The notes beneath the pieces were generated by a model, which was not told where the DNA came from, made no database searches, and saw only the letters and a list, made by a program, of their open reading frames with translations. Positions 43,349 to 55,900 of a DNA stretch of 64,000 nt are shown here, piece by piece. Source of the stretch: Azolla caroliniana (Eukaryota > Polypodiophyta); contig JBHGNT010000020.1 of NCBI GenBank assembly GCA_043228905.1, forward strand, positions 4,774,001-4,838,000, read 5' to 3'. A program made the position numbers and the translations under genes. The first letter of the stretch is position 1. Every line of letters begins with the position of its first letter.

Positions 43349-44019
43349 GTATGTGCCTCTACTATTCTATTGTTTGTATTATATGATGTCAATTTACATT
43401 TGGATTAGAACTAGTGTATGCCACAATTCATACTTCAAATTTAGGAGAACAATGGATTAGTGTATCTCTAACAACTAATATGTGGAACCCTAATTATGTG
43501 GGTTAGTATTGGCAGTACTCTTAATATATAATTGGTATGTGTAGTTGAAGGGATATTTTCCAGAATTAGTACTAAAAGGGAACCGGGTACAACATCGTCC
43601 AATCTATATTGCAACTTGCCTAGTACTAGTTTAGTAGACACTATACTTGTAGTACACTGTTGACTGTTAGTATTGTTTGTGTAACTTGGGAATTAGTACT
43701 AATTATGTAATTTGGGAACAAGGTGTATAGTAAATTGCTGAATATTAGTACAGTTTGTGTAATTTGGAAATGAGGTGTGTCAAACACATATCACGTTTAG
43801 TACTAATACTATTCAAGATTAATACTGTTGGTGTAATTAGTACAAGTTATGTAATTAGGTGTGTAGAACACTTATCACGTTTAATATTACTTGTGTGCAA
43901 AATACCACGTTAGTACTAAAATCCAATCTACATTTGTTGGATTAGATGTTAGTCCAATCTATATTACAACGTGCCTAGTACTAGTGTTAGTACACACTAT
44001 ACTTGTACATTGTTGACGA

Positions 44020-44545
44020 TTAGTACTTAGCGAGTAGTACATTGTTCATGATTAGTACTAGTTTTGTAAATTGGGAACTAAGTGAGTAGTACATTGCTCA
44101 TGATTAGTACTAGTTTTGTAATTTGGGAACTAAGTGAGTAGTACATTGTTCATGATTAGTAGTCCTTGAGTAATTTGGGAACTAAGTGAGTAGTGCATTG
44201 TGCATGATTAGTACTACTTGTGTAAATTGGGAACTAAGTGAGCAGTACATTGTTCATTATTAGTACTACTTCTGTTCCTTATTAGTACTAGTTCAGTAAT
44301 TTAGGAACTAAGTGAATAGTATATTGTTCAGGATTAGTACATTGTTCATGATTAGTACTATTTGTGTAATTTGGAAACTAAGTGAGTGGTACATTGTTCA
44401 TGATTAGTACTCCTTGTGTAATTTGACTAAGTTAGTAGTACATTGTTCATGATTAGTACTACTTGTGTAAATTGGGAACTAAGTGAGTAATACATTGTTC
44501 ACGATTAGTACTAGTTGTGTAATATGGGAACTAGGTGTAGCTTAA
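44020..44545 (+). repeat. 52-bp minisatellite in an intron of the unknown gene
   Basis: Units with GTAGTACATTGTTCATGATT and AGTACTA.TTGTGTAATTTGG follow each other at 52-base spacing (for example ATTG(T/C)TCA at 44041, 44093, 44145), about ten copies with some variation. They fill much of the 43349-44610 intron. Looser TAGTAC-rich units extend back to about 43500. Confidence 0.85.
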
Positions 44546-45864
44546 TGAATTAGTAATGTAGCTCTTGTGACCTACATTGTATATTTTATATCACGGTACT
44601 AACCTTGAAGGTTTTTTGGTTTCTTGCAATGAATGTTGTAGTGTCAAGCAACTCCACGCAGGGAAGGTAATGGAACAACCGGCCCTTGTGCCTAAACCCT
44701 CGGTATCAGCTGAACATTCCAAGGTTCAGGGACCATCATTACCAATAACCTATGAGTTTTATGATGAAGATGAATGTATGAGAAGGGCCATTGGAGCAGT
44801 GGAACATATGCTTCTACAAACAAATTCCCCAAACTCCGGTCAACATCAAAACAATCCAAGTAACACAAATTTTGCCAACATATCTTAATTCTCATTTGAG
44901 AAAATGTTGAATGCCTAATTTCTTTAGAAATAGAGCCAACTAAGAAGAGGAATGTTGCAAGAATGTTGTATGGAAAGGGCAAGAAAGGCAAAGTTGAATG
45001 CAATGGTGAGTCATATATGTTCTCACCTATCCGGAGAGTTGTCAACCTAATGCATTGTCTAATACCATGTACTTGTGTTACTAGATGATGACGAAATGAT
45101 CTTTGGTGAGGGAGATACGAGTCCAAAACCTAATCGTGAAGACGAATTTATCACACTCCCAAGTACACGTCAAAAGCCGGTTTTTGAAAACAATGATTTA
45201 GATCATAACAACCCTATGATAGTGTTGCTTTTGGTGCATTCTATAGATCATAACAACCCTGTTGAGCACTTAGATGTTGTGGAGAAGATGACCAAGCCTA
45301 CCACTTGCAATGGGGTATCTACGGCTGTACAATATGACGATGTAACAATAGGTAAAAAAGTGGCTCTTAACCCTACGTTCATTGTTGTTGGTATGTTTGC
45401 AAACTTTTGAGTATGTGAATTGATACTAATATTCTTTGGAATCCCATTATTTAGGTTTACAAGAGCAGTCTGATTCCCAATTGCAATCAAATGAATCGGG
45501 AACTATATGGAGCACAAGTGCAAAGTTAGATTCTGGGATTAACCTTTGCACGGAGGCAGACTCTGGAAGCACATCTTCCACACATGAGGACTGTGAGAAA
45601 AACGAAGCATTCATATTTGAAGAGCAGTTGGCATGTACAAACAATAATTTGTCTAAAGAAGACCACGAGGAGTGTGGAAAGAATATGACAAGTACTGAAC
45701 AGAAGACTGATTGTACTGAGAATGTATCTGTAGTGTCTAAAGAATCCCATGAGGATTGTGGAAAGAACATTGCTAGTACTGAAGAGGAGCCTGATTGTAC
45801 TGAGAATGTGCTAGTAGTGTCTAAAGAATCCCATGAGGATTGTGGAAAGATCATCGTTACTAAT

Positions 45865-46256
45865 TGTTGAGAATCAAGCTCAACTTGGTCTAGTGTGTGA
45901 ACTCACCTTGAGAGTGAAGAGACACTCCAACGGTCAAGAGTCACCATTATGTCACCACTTTGTATTCTAGCATTTAGTATGAGTCATAGAATCATATTCT
46001 ATGACACATAACTTATAAGCTTTCACATTCTCCATGCTCCATGAGTCTTGTAGTTAATGAAGAGAGAGGGTGACTACATAAAGCACCCTCCTCCCACCTT
46101 GTATAATGTTGAGTCTTTCTCCTTTGTTAATATACTTTTAACCTTGCGTATACTGTGTGTGTGTGTGTGTGTGTGTGTCTCTCTCTCTCTATCTCACACA
46201 CACACACAGTTCACACCTATTCCGCTTCACAAGATTCCATCACTTGATTCTTTACA
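45865..46256 (+). repeat. 5' LTR of the young copia
   Basis: 392 bases, TGTTGAGAATCAAGC to TTCTTTACA. It contains a GT/CT/CA compound microsatellite (about 46148-46209) in the likely R/U5 part, followed by the primer site at 46257. Confidence 0.95.
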
Positions 46257-46268
46257 TGGTATCAGAGT
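46257..46268 (+). other. Primer-binding site of the young copia
   Basis: TGGTATCAGAGT matches the plant initiator tRNA-Met complement in 11 of 12 bases, directly after the LTR. Confidence 0.9.
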
Positions 46269-46418
46269 GATTTGGTAGCTCGATCTAGCCCATTTGCCTC
46301 ATCGTGATCGTGTGTTGTGCTCCACGCCAACGACCAAGAACCGGCTCATCGCTATCGTAGCTTTGCTACATAGCTCGCATTCAAAGAGAGAAGAAGAAGA
46401 AGAAGAAGAATCGACATA

Positions 46419-47951
46419 ATGAATACTAAAATGGGGAGCGCTCTCCCTACCGAGAAGTTGGATCGAAAAAACTTCGCATCTTGGGAGTACAAGATGCACC
46501 AATACCTTGTCGGACAAGGCTTTTGGAGCTACATCAAAGGAGCGCATGAAGACCGACCCGCCGAAGTGGCTCCCGGATACGCAACATGGGAGCAAGCCGC
46601 GAGCCGTGTGATGTATTGTTTGGTGACATGTGTTCACGACCACATGCTCGGTTACATTCGAGAAGCCAAGATGCCGAAGGAAGTGTGGGAAAACCTACGA
46701 AAGATTTTCGCCGCCAACACGATTGCGAGGAAGCTTCAACTTTGCCAAGAGTTGAACAACATCCAACAAAGGGATATGTCCATCACGACATACACCTTGA
46801 AGATCAAGGAGCTTTGCAACTCGCTCGGCTCAATAAGCGTAAGTATAGATGATGATGAGATGGTACAAATATGCCTCGGCGGCCTCGCACCATGGTTCGG
46901 AGCGATGCGAACTGCCGTTCTAGCACGGGAGAAATCTCCGTCCTTCTTGGAGCTCCAATCAATGCTATTGGTCGAAGAAAACCACGTGCGTACAAGGAGC
47001 AATGAGTCGGAAGACCACATGCTCTACACGCACTCTAATGGAGGAAGAGGACGCGGACGAGCGAGGGTTAGATTCGGCCAAGGACAAGGCGGACGAGGTC
47101 CGACCTACAACAACAACTCCCAATTTCGGCCGCAAAACGGAGGCCAACGAGGAATGTTCGCAAGAAGGGGGAGCTTCCACTCCGGCTCGAGCCGTCAAAA
47201 CGCAACCGAATGCGGATATTGCGGAAAGCTCGGCCACCACGAAGAAGAGTGCCGAAAGAAGATGCGTGAATCGGCTTCCACAAGCCGACAACTCACGAAT
47301 TATGCACACAATTCTGACTACGAAGAGTATAGCGGAATGTATGGGCACAACTCCGACTACGAGGATCGTGGTGGAATGTACGCATACAACTCCGACCGTG
47401 GCGGAATGTTCATGATGAAACATAGAGCAAAGTCTATGTCGGCCTCTACCTCAACTAGTGCCCTCAATCCGGAGGACGTATGGTTTGTTGACTCCGGAGC
47501 CTCAAACCATATGACATCCCACAAAGAATGGTTTCTCGAACTTCGAGAGCCGGAGCGACCCGGTTATGTCGAAAGCGGAGATAACACTACACACACGATT
47601 CGGCACATCGGCAATGTTCCGTTCGGCGAAAGAGGTAAGCAAACATACATTAAAAATGTCTTGCATGTACCCACCATCACAAAGAATTTGGTCTCGGTCG
47701 GCCAAATGGTTGAGCAAGGGATGCAAGTACGATTCGACCAAGAAGGGTGCTTCATCGAAAAAGAAGGCCGAATCATCGCACGTGGAAGAAGAGAGGGCCG
47801 GATGTTCATTCTCGATTCGCACGAGATGAAATTTGCCATGTTCGCGAAAAGCACGAAAGTCGACTCCGACATAGAGCTATGGCATAAGCGAATTGGCCAC
47901 ATCAATTTGGCAAGCAACACCAACACCCATTTCCGAAGGAGCGGAATGTGA
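46419..47951 (+). CDS. Copia gag-protease polyprotein, open, truncated in pre-integrase
   Basis: 510 codons are open. Residues about 10-190 are the UBN2-type gag (TEKLDRKNFASWEYKMHQYL, KLQLCQELNNIQQRDMSITT, DEMVQICLGGLAPWFGAMRT). Residues 200-260 are Gly/Arg-rich. The zinc knuckle CGYCGKLGHHEEEC is at about 266-279. An S/Y/G-rich spacer with three HNSDYE-like repeats follows. The protease block VWFVDSGASNHMTSHKEWF at about 350 has an intact D-S-G triad. The pre-integrase block ELWHKRIGHIN is at about 485. After that a deletion removes the end of the integrase zinc region and shifts the frame, so the reading ends in unrelated residues at 47951. The ATG chosen has the family's usual context before the LPTEKLDR motif. 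Confidence 0.9.
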   Translation: MNTKMGSALPTEKLDRKNFASWEYKMHQYLVGQGFWSYIKGAHEDRPAEVAPGYATWEQAASRVMYCLVTCVHDHMLGYIREAKMPKEVWENLRKIFAANTIARKLQLCQELNNIQQRDMSITTYTLKIKELCNSLGSISVSIDDDEMVQICLGGLAPWFGAMRTAVLAREKSPSFLELQSMLLVEENHVRTRSNESEDHMLYTHSNGGRGRGRARVRFGQGQGGRGPTYNNNSQFRPQNGGQRGMFARRGSFHSGSSRQNATECGYCGKLGHHEEECRKKMRESASTSRQLTNYAHNSDYEEYSGMYGHNSDYEDRGGMYAYNSDRGGMFMMKHRAKSMSASTSTSALNPEDVWFVDSGASNHMTSHKEWFLELREPERPGYVESGDNTTHTIRHIGNVPFGERGKQTYIKNVLHVPTITKNLVSVGQMVEQGMQVRFDQEGCFIEKEGRIIARGRREGRMFILDSHEMKFAMFAKSTKVDSDIELWHKRIGHINLASNTNTHFRRSGM

Positions 47952-50618
47952 GCAAAGGCGTACTCGACATAATTCATTCCGATGTATGGGGTCTGGCTCA
48001 AACGGCAACATTCAGCGGATGCTGATATTACATGCTCTTCATCGACGACTTTTCTAGGCACACTTGGATCTACCCAATGTGGCAAAAGAGCGAAGTGTTC
48101 GGACACTTCCAAAATTTCAACAATGAAGTCGAGAAAGCCACGGGCCGACATGTACGATGCCTTCGATCGGATGGCAGCAAGGAGTACTTCTTGGACGATT
48201 TCACGACGTATCTCCGAAAGGAAGGAATTCGGCGAGAATTCACTTGCCGACACACTCCGCAACAAAATGGAGTAGCCGAGCGCAAAAATCGGCACATCCT
48301 CGAAGTAGCGCGGGCCATGATGAACGAGAAGCATATGCCCAAGTCATATTGGGCCGAAGCGGCAAATACGGCCGTCTACCTAATGAACCGGTGCACAACA
48401 TCCGGCATGCACGAGGTCACTCCGCACGAAAAAGATTCTTCGGAAAGAAGCCGAACCTATCACATGTTCGGATATTCGGCTCCATTGCGTACGTGCACAT
48501 CCCCGACGAGAAGCGTCAAAAGCTTGACCCGAAGTCGGAGAAATGTATCCTCATAGGATACTCACTGGAGCAAAAGGGGTACAAGTGCTACAAGCCCTCA
48601 ACTCAAAAATCTCGGGTAAGTCGAGACGTCATCTTTGATGAGTCCGCATCCTGGTACGCACCAGAGACAACTTCGACTCCGACCCCGCTCGACCCAGAAT
48701 CCACCGAACAAGAGATAGAGGATGAAGATCATCTTACGTGCATGTTCGAAGAAAGTCCGATCACGACCCGACTGAGCGGACCACAAGAGCTTTTGAGCGA
48801 TCAAAGCACATCACGGCCTAGCCCGAAGATGGACAAAGGCAAGGAGAAAATGGTGGAATATGAAGACGATCGCTTCGACGACGATGAATCGACTCACTCA
48901 CGCGACAGTGAGTTCGGCGGTTTCGAGGTACCAATCGGAGCTAAAACTCCGCCGATCCACCCATGAAAAGAACCCCGTAAGCCGATTCGGCTACAACGAT
49001 TATATGGCGTACCATTACGCCTTTATGATGAAGGTAGCGACAATACGGGAGCCGGAAACCTTTTCGGAAGCCGCGAAAGACCCGCGATGGATCAAAGCAA
49101 TGAACGAAGAGATGCAGGCACTACAGAAGAACGAGACGTGGGATCTCGTTTCCACCTCACCTCACAAAAAGGCGATCGGATGCAGATGGATCTACAAGGT
49201 GAAGTATAACGTCGATGGCTCCGTAAACCGCTACAAAGCTCGACTTGTAGCGAAAGGATACGCTCAGACACATGGCGTCGACTATGAAGAGACCTTTGCC
49301 CCGGTGGCAAAGATGATGACGGTGGGGACCGTAATTGCGATTGCCGTGGTGAAAGGGTGGCACATCCATCAAATGGACGTCAAGAACACCTTTCTACAAG
49401 GCGAATTAGAAGAGGAGGTGTACATGATCCAAGCACCTGGCTTCAACTCGAGCACTCATCCAAAAGCCGTATGCCGACTCAAGAAGCCACTCTACGGCCT
49501 CAAGAAAGCACCGCGTGCTTGGCATTCAAAGATAACGCAATATCTTCAACAAATCGGCTTCCGTATGTCAAAATCGGACAACTCCCTGTACATACGAAGC
49601 GATTCCACAAGTCTGATCATCATCATCTGATATGTGGATGACCTAGTCATTGGAGGTGAGCATCTCGTCGAAATCAATAAGGTCAAATCCCTCCTTTCCA
49701 ACAAGTTCGAGATGACGGACATGAAGGAGCTCCACTACTTCCTCGGCATCGAGGTAATTAGGACTCCGGCCGGAATCATGATCTCTCAACGGCACTACAT
49801 CCTCAACTTGTTATACAAGTTCGGGATGGCTGAGTGCAAATCCGCGGCAACCCCGCTCGATCGCAATCTCAAACTAGATGCGAACTCCGGCACCAAAGCG
49901 TGTGAGCCGACTCAGTACCGGCAACTCATCGGGAGTCTCATCTACCTCACACGATCACACGACCCGATCTCAGTTATCCGGTCGGTCTCCTTAGCCAATT
50001 CATGCAAACACCGCGTGATACTCACTTGGATTGCGCTAAGCGAGTTCTACGCTACGTGAGTGGCACAATGGATTGTGGCATCCTCTACAAGTCTGCGATG
50101 CCAATACGACTCGAGGGGTACACAAAGCCGATTGGGCCGGCTACGAAGCTAATAGAAGATCAACTTCCGGATTTGTTTTCTCCCTCAGCAGTGGAGCAAT
50201 ATCCTGGAGTAGCAAGAAGCAGCCTACTGTCGCTCTTTCGAGTACGGAGGCGGAATATAGGGGCGCAGTCGTAGCTGCGTGTGAAGCCGTATGGCTCAAG
50301 AGGATTTTGAAGGATCTGGGCATACCCATCAAGGATCCGACTTCCCTGTACTACGACAATATGAGCAATATCTATCTGGCTCGGAACCCGGTGTTCCACG
50401 AGTGGACAAAGCACATCGAAGTGCACTATCACTTCATCCGAGAGCGCATTCTGGTTGGTGATGTCGACCTACACCACATTAGCACCAATCTTCAAACGGC
50501 CGACATCTTCACTAAAGCCATAGGAGCCGACAAGCTATGGCAATTCATGACCGATCTCGAATTGATGATCCCTGACCTGCCAAGCTTGAGGGGGAGTACT
50601 AAAGACACTACGCAATAA
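47905..50618 (+). pseudogene. Copia integrase, RT and RNase H, frameshifted
   Basis: The integrase core resumes with DIIHSDVWGLAQTATFSGC, a TGA, then MLFIDDFSRHTWIYPM (Asp), CLRSDGSKEYFLDD (Asp) and HTPQQNGVAERKNRHI (Glu). A shift at about 48430 changes frame for HVRIFGSIAYVHIPDEKRQK and the acidic linker, ending at 48966. Another shift at about 48950 opens RT (YNDYMAYHYAFMMKVATIRE, DVKNTFLQGELEEEVYMIQA). A TGA at 49628 lies just before YVDDLVIGG. A further shift near 49960 precedes RNase H ([54 protein letters not shown]), which is open from 50073 to 50618. Confidence 0.92.
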
Positions 50619-50846
50619 CGTGTGGATTCCGCAACCACGCAACGAAGCAGTGAAGAGCCGATCTACCGCGCAAAGCCGTGAAGAAAGACGCAAGCCGAAG
50701 CACAGACTTCGTAACTACGCACAACGCAAGCTGGAGCACGGATTCCGCAACTCCGCATAAAGCGAGTCGACGCGAACTCCAAAACGTGAGTTGAAGCGGA
50801 TTTCGGATACCGTCTGAAACCGACCCGACTTGAGCTTGAGGGGGCA

Positions 50847-51131
50847 TGTTGAGAATTAAACTCAAACTGGTCTAGTGTGTGAACTCACCTTGAGAGTGAA
50901 GAGACACTCCAACGGTCAAGAGTCACCATTATGTCACCACTTTGTATTCTAGCATTTAGTATGAGTCATAGAATCATATTCTATGACACATAACTTATGA
51001 GCTTTCACATTCTCCATGCTCCATGAGTCTTGTAGTTAATGAAGAGAGAGGGTGACTACATAAAGCACCCTCCTCCCACCTTGTATAATGTTGAGTCTTT
51101 CTCCTTTGTTAATATACTTTTAACCTTGCGT

Positions 51132-51164
<33 letters not shown>

Positions 51165-51240
51165 CTCTCTCTCTATCTCACACACACACACAGTTCACAC
51201 CTATTCCGCTTCACAAGAATCCATCTCTTGATTCTTTACA
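50847..51240 (+). repeat. 3' LTR of the young copia
   Basis: 394 bases, collinear with 45865-46256. The microsatellite is at about 51137-51193. It ends TTCTTTACA, followed by the CTAAT duplication. Confidence 0.95.
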
Positions 51241-51245
51241 CTAAT

Positions 51246-51719
51246 GAAGGGGAGCCTACTAGCATCACCCATGAGGACCAGGCAATAAAAACCACCCAAG
51301 AAGGGGAGCATGGTTCTCTTAAGAATGAGGTGATAGCCACCGTACAAGAGGAGTTGACCCAAGAAGGAGAGCACAGTGGTCTTAAGAATGAGGTGACTAT
51401 GACCAGCCAAGAGTTCGCCAGGAGTATTGTTGTAGCCCACATACATGAGCCTAATTGTACTGAGACTGAGCATACTAGCAACAACATGAGTACTAAAACA
51501 ACCCACATTCAGGAGATGAGTGATAATTTTTCTATCGACAGTACCTTTGTGGATGTGTGTACAAGCATTGTAGTTGCAAAAAACACAGTTGCTCTCTCAA
51601 GCGTGCCACTAGTACAAGGTGCCCGTGCATCCACGCCTGTCTCTGATGCCTCTAATGATGAAGTGCCACTTAGTCAGTTGATACCTAAAGGCTTTAAGAT
51701 AAAGAAGAATGTAAAATAA
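51246..51719 (+). CDS. Acidic C-terminal end of the unknown gene
   Basis: It continues the frame of 45455-45864 across the copia. It encodes Glu/Thr/Ser-rich repeats (QEGEHGSLKNEV and QEGEHSGLKNEV), then SSVPLVQGARASTPVSDASN and the basic end LIPKGFKIKKNVK before TAA. The upstream part (45600-45860) has matching acidic repeats (CTENV.VVSKESHEDCGK, twice). No catalytic motif is seen. The last residues could act as a nuclear signal, but that is only a guess. Confidence 0.6.
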   Translation, partial: EGEPTSITHEDQAIKTTQEGEHGSLKNEVIATVQEELTQEGEHSGLKNEVTMTSQEFARSIVVAHIHEPNCTETEHTSNNMSTKTTHIQEMSDNFSIDSTFVDVCTSIVVAKNTVALSSVPLVQGARASTPVSDASNDEVPLSQLIPKGFKIKKNVK

Positions 51720-52930
51720 AAAAAAACTGGCACCAACAACAAGCGCATTACAAGATCAGCCAAATTGCCCTCTAGTGCCTGATTGTCTTTTGATTGTACT
51801 TGAACTTTAGTTGAATTGTTAGTGATGTGAGAAATTGAACTATTTGGTATACCAAAATACTGTCTCATTTATCTAAAATAGTTATACCAGTGTCTTTCGA
51901 TTGTACTTGAACTTTAGCTAAACTGTTAGTGATGTCTGAAATTGAACTATTTGGTATACCAAAATTCAGTAGTTATACCAGTGTGAAATTCTATATTGCC
52001 AATTGCAGAGAATGAAAATGTATTCTATTGTTAACTGTTGTAGTGTAATCTGAATTTCTATATTGCTAATTCTGAAATGATCTTTGGTGAGGGAGGTACA
52101 AATTTATCACACTCCCAGGTACACTCCCATGCAACCATGATTGTGTTGATTACAAATAAAATTCTATATTGTTAACTGAGATGTTATATACAGTTCGTTA
52201 TACCAGATGAAGATTTAGAAGACTGGTATATACTGTCATGCAACCGAGCTTTACATCAGATGTATGTATCCGTCTAACTGAGATACTTTGGGAGACTACT
52301 ATGTATTACTTAATACTTGCAATTCACATTGGGAGACTGTTATGTATTACTTAATACTTGCAATTGACATTAGTACTAAACTAATATGTATATTGATACT
52401 TGTGTTAGTACTAATATGTATATTGATACTTCGAAGTATGGTCTCCTTGAGTGCACATGGTTAGAGTTGAATAATGACTTGAGTGCACACAATAGAGACT
52501 TGATAGTTGAATAAGTTTGGGCCATATTTAGGCTACTAAGTATTTAAGACTTCACACCTTAAACCATAGAAACAAGCAACTCTATAATTACCATAAACAC
52601 TGACAATACAAAAGTATTGAAGACTTCACACCTTAAACCATGGAAACAAGCAACTCTATAATTACCATAAACACTGACAATACAAAAGTATTGAAGACTT
52701 CACACCTTAAACCATGGAAACAAGCAACTCTATAATTACCATAAACACTTACAATACAAGCTCAATAAATAGTCTCAATACATCAAATATATCGATTCAT
52801 AATACATAATAGAAGAAAGGAATTATATCGATTCATTTTTCAATCATCAAAATTAATATATCAATACATCAAATAGTGAACTACAAGTGGATGTTTTTCA
52901 GTTTTCTGGTACAATGTATTGATAGGGTGA
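51720..52930. repeat. AT-rich gap between convergent genes with tandem repeats
   Basis: A unit containing TTGTACTTGAACTTTAG and GAACTATTTGGTATACCAAA occurs at about 51782 and 51890 (108 bases apart). A 74-bp unit with GACTTCACACCTTAAACCAT occurs at 52548, 52622 and 52696. Otherwise the stretch has only short AT-rich sequence and no gene. It separates the end of the plus-strand unknown gene from the end of the minus-strand transposase gene. Confidence 0.75.
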
Positions 52931-52933
52931 CTT

Positions 52934-55900
52934 TCAAGCATTAAATAGAGAGACCTCCCCTAATATGTGCTGATGAACCTCTTGGGGGACCTTGTAGACA
53001 GTGTTGTATCCCTTAACCTTGTGCTTTGCTCGAGTCATATTGAATTTGATCGCAAGAATGGCATCAACGTAGATTATTGCGATCGGTGCTTCTTTTAGTA
53101 ATGCATATGTGTTCTTGCACTGCAGCAACTTTGCATAATAGTTTCCATACACGACAGACTCACCAAGGTTGAAATTGTTGCCCCAGCCATCCCTCACCAC
53201 TTCTTTCAATAATGTTTTGCCTTGCTTGCACACCATAATGTAGTAGTCTTCTAAATCTTCATTCTAAGGAGATTTGAGCACTGCAAAATGATCTCCAACT
53301 TCCAATAAAACTGCCAAGTCTTGATGTTGGTTGTAGTATACAATATCATTTGAATGCACATCCTCTTCAATATCATCTTGTCGTTCAGGCTCAAGCTTCT
53401 GCAACTTCCAGGGCTCGACGATTGATAGGTTGATGCATTTATCCCAGGCTTCATCTATACACATGGAACAAAACCCTAATACACAATGGGTGTTGCATGT
53501 GCCTTTCACGGTTTTACAACCATATGATTTAGTACTATCAACCTCATCAGCGCGAACTTCAACAAACAATCAGTTCTTATCATCATTTGACATCTTCCAT
53601 GTTAGCCACTGCACAACATCATGTGCATTTTGTAACTTAGCACCATTATTATCCAACTGCTCACTTGTAAGGGCACGTTTGATCACAGCCCCCGCGCCAT
53701 CATGCTCTCCTTTTCCATGTCCAGACCCGAAGGAGTTCCATTGCATACGAATGTTGAATAAGGAGAAATACCTGCTTTTGTATCTTAGGTTTCCAACAAA
53801 ATTAGTACTATGTTGTCAATCGAGAGTACTACACATCCATTAATACTGATTTAGCACAAATACAAAACAAAGCATAGCACAACGTATCCATTGAGAACAC
53901 TCTACACTTATTAAAAGATAAATAGTACTATGTTGTCAACCATGTGAACTTGGCATCCATTAATACTAATTTAGTATAGATACAACACAAAGCATAGTAC
54001 AATGAATTCATGGAAAGCACTCTACATGAATTAACAAATAAATAGTACAAACTCTTCAATATCAGATAGTACTATGTTGCTGATGACGAGTACTTTACAT
54101 TCATTACTACTTTAGTACAGATACAATACACAATACAGTACAATGTGTCCACAGAGAACACAACCCTCCTTAGAAGATAATTAGTACTACAACACATGTA
54201 CTTTACATCCCCCAATAAATACTGATTTAGTATAGATACAACATATAGTACAATACAGTGTGTTCATGGAGAACACTCAGCATGGATTAATAGATAAGTA
54301 GTACGAACTCTTGAATATAAGACAGTACTATGAGTACAAGACATGTACTTTACATCTTCCGATAATTACTGATTTAATATAGATACAACACCAAGTACAA
54401 TACAGTGTGTTCATGGAGAACACTCAACATTAATTAATAGATAATTAGTACAAACTCTTCAATCTAGGACAACACTATGAGTAAAAGACATGTACTTCGG
54501 TCAATACTATGAGTACAAGTTGAGTAAATACTGATTTAGTACAGATACAACACACAACATAGTACAATGTGTCTATGGAGAACACTTCACATGGATTAAA
54601 AGATAATTAGTACAATTCTCTTAAGGATGGACAATACTATGAGTACAAGACGAGTACTTTACATCCTTCTGTAAACACAAAATAGTACAGATACAACACA
54701 CAACATAGTACAATGTGTCTATGGAGAACACTTCACATGGATTAAAAGATAATTAGTACAATTCTATTAAGGACAGACAATACTATGAGTACAAGACGAG
54801 TACTTTACATCCTTCTGTAAATACTGATTTAGTACAGATACAACACATAACATAGTACAATGTGTCTATGGAGAACATTTCACATGGATTAAAGATAATT
54901 AGTACAATTCTCTTAAGGACGGACAATACTATAGAGTACAATACGAGTAATTTACATTCTTTAGTAAATACTGATTTAGTAAAGATACAACACACAACAT
55001 AGTACACTTTGTCTATGGAGAACACTTCACATGGATTAAAAGATAATAAACACAGATTCACGTGATAGGATAGTACTATTTGATCAATCAAGAACAGTTA
55101 ACTTAGTTACAAACAAAATTAGTATGCATGCATCCATGTGAATAGTGCTGTGTTCGAATAGTTACAAACATAATTAGTATGTATCCATGTGAATAGTACT
55201 GTGTGTGAATAGTTACAAACATAATTAGTATGCATGCACTAACACAAGAATTACTTCCTTACACATTGCATGATAAGTACTAAACATATGGATTAAAAAT
55301 TACCTGACGATAAAGTAGAATGATCGTGCCGCCTTAAACTACGAGGCAACACCATCAGACCAAACCCAATGACCGTTAAAGGTTAACCCTAGAGACAATA
55401 AATTTGCATGGTGAAGCTTAAAACAACGTTGAACAAATAGTGTATCATGTTTTTTATCATCTGAAATGTAAAATATTGATTTCTTATATAACTCACCGTC
55501 TTGCCTCCAATAGCAAATATGTACAAGTATTGTACATTGATCATTGTACCAATGCATTGATTGAACCTCATTTTGAACTTTAAATGTATAGTTTTCTGCA
55601 AAGTCAATAACAGATACGATGACACCCGTTGGTAAGTTATTAATACATTCCTTGAACTGTGAATTTTGCCAATAACTCCGAAAGTTATGTGGAATGAACT
55701 CCCCAAGTTGTTTCTTAAATTCTGAGACAAGGGTAGGAGCACATGTCTCCTTATATACTTCCTTGATATGCTTAGTTACAAGTCCCTTGCCAATATTTTC
55801 AGTCACATACTCTAAATATTTCCATTTCACGATATGACTATTTCCCAAATCAAGCTCCTGCCTACAAAATAATGGTACCGGACAAACCTTACATGTTCTT

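Larger units (their letters stand above)
45865..51240 (+). mobile_element. Young copia element in an exon, target duplication CTAAT
   Basis: LTRs at 45865-46256 and 50847-51240 differ at only a handful of bases plus microsatellite length. CTAAT flanks both ends (45860-45864, 51241-51245). A primer site follows the 5' LTR and a polypurine tract CTTGAGGGGGCA precedes the 3' LTR. Removing the element and one CTAAT restores an open reading frame of the host gene. Gag and protease are open, while pol has an internal deletion, frameshifts and a stop. Confidence 0.96.
42035..51719 (+). pseudogene. Multi-exon gene of unknown function, last exon split by a copia
   Basis: Proposed exons: 42035-about 43076, 43167-43348, 44611-44859, 44928-45005, 45085-45390, 45455-45864 continuing at 51246-51719. 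All junctions are GT-AG. From the second exon on, every intron is phase 1 and the frame stays open to a TAA at 51717, which argues for a real gene. The protein begins with a Lys/Thr/Pro-rich basic part (RTPIKKTLMKEKVKTPVKEE), then a segment PELKEWLIKTWGSAHPDTRR. A coiled coil (AEIQAEKTTYEWIASTIQNS), a Cys/His-rich RING-like part and a long acidic tail with repeats follow. In the first exon an in-frame TAG (42213) and a frameshift near 42600-42660 suggest decay, unless translation starts at 42225. The family is not recognised. Confidence 0.6.

Noticed and set aside
46148-46209. GT/CT/CA microsatellite as a special structural element
   Set aside because: The same compound microsatellite is present in both LTRs and is simple length-variable repeat.
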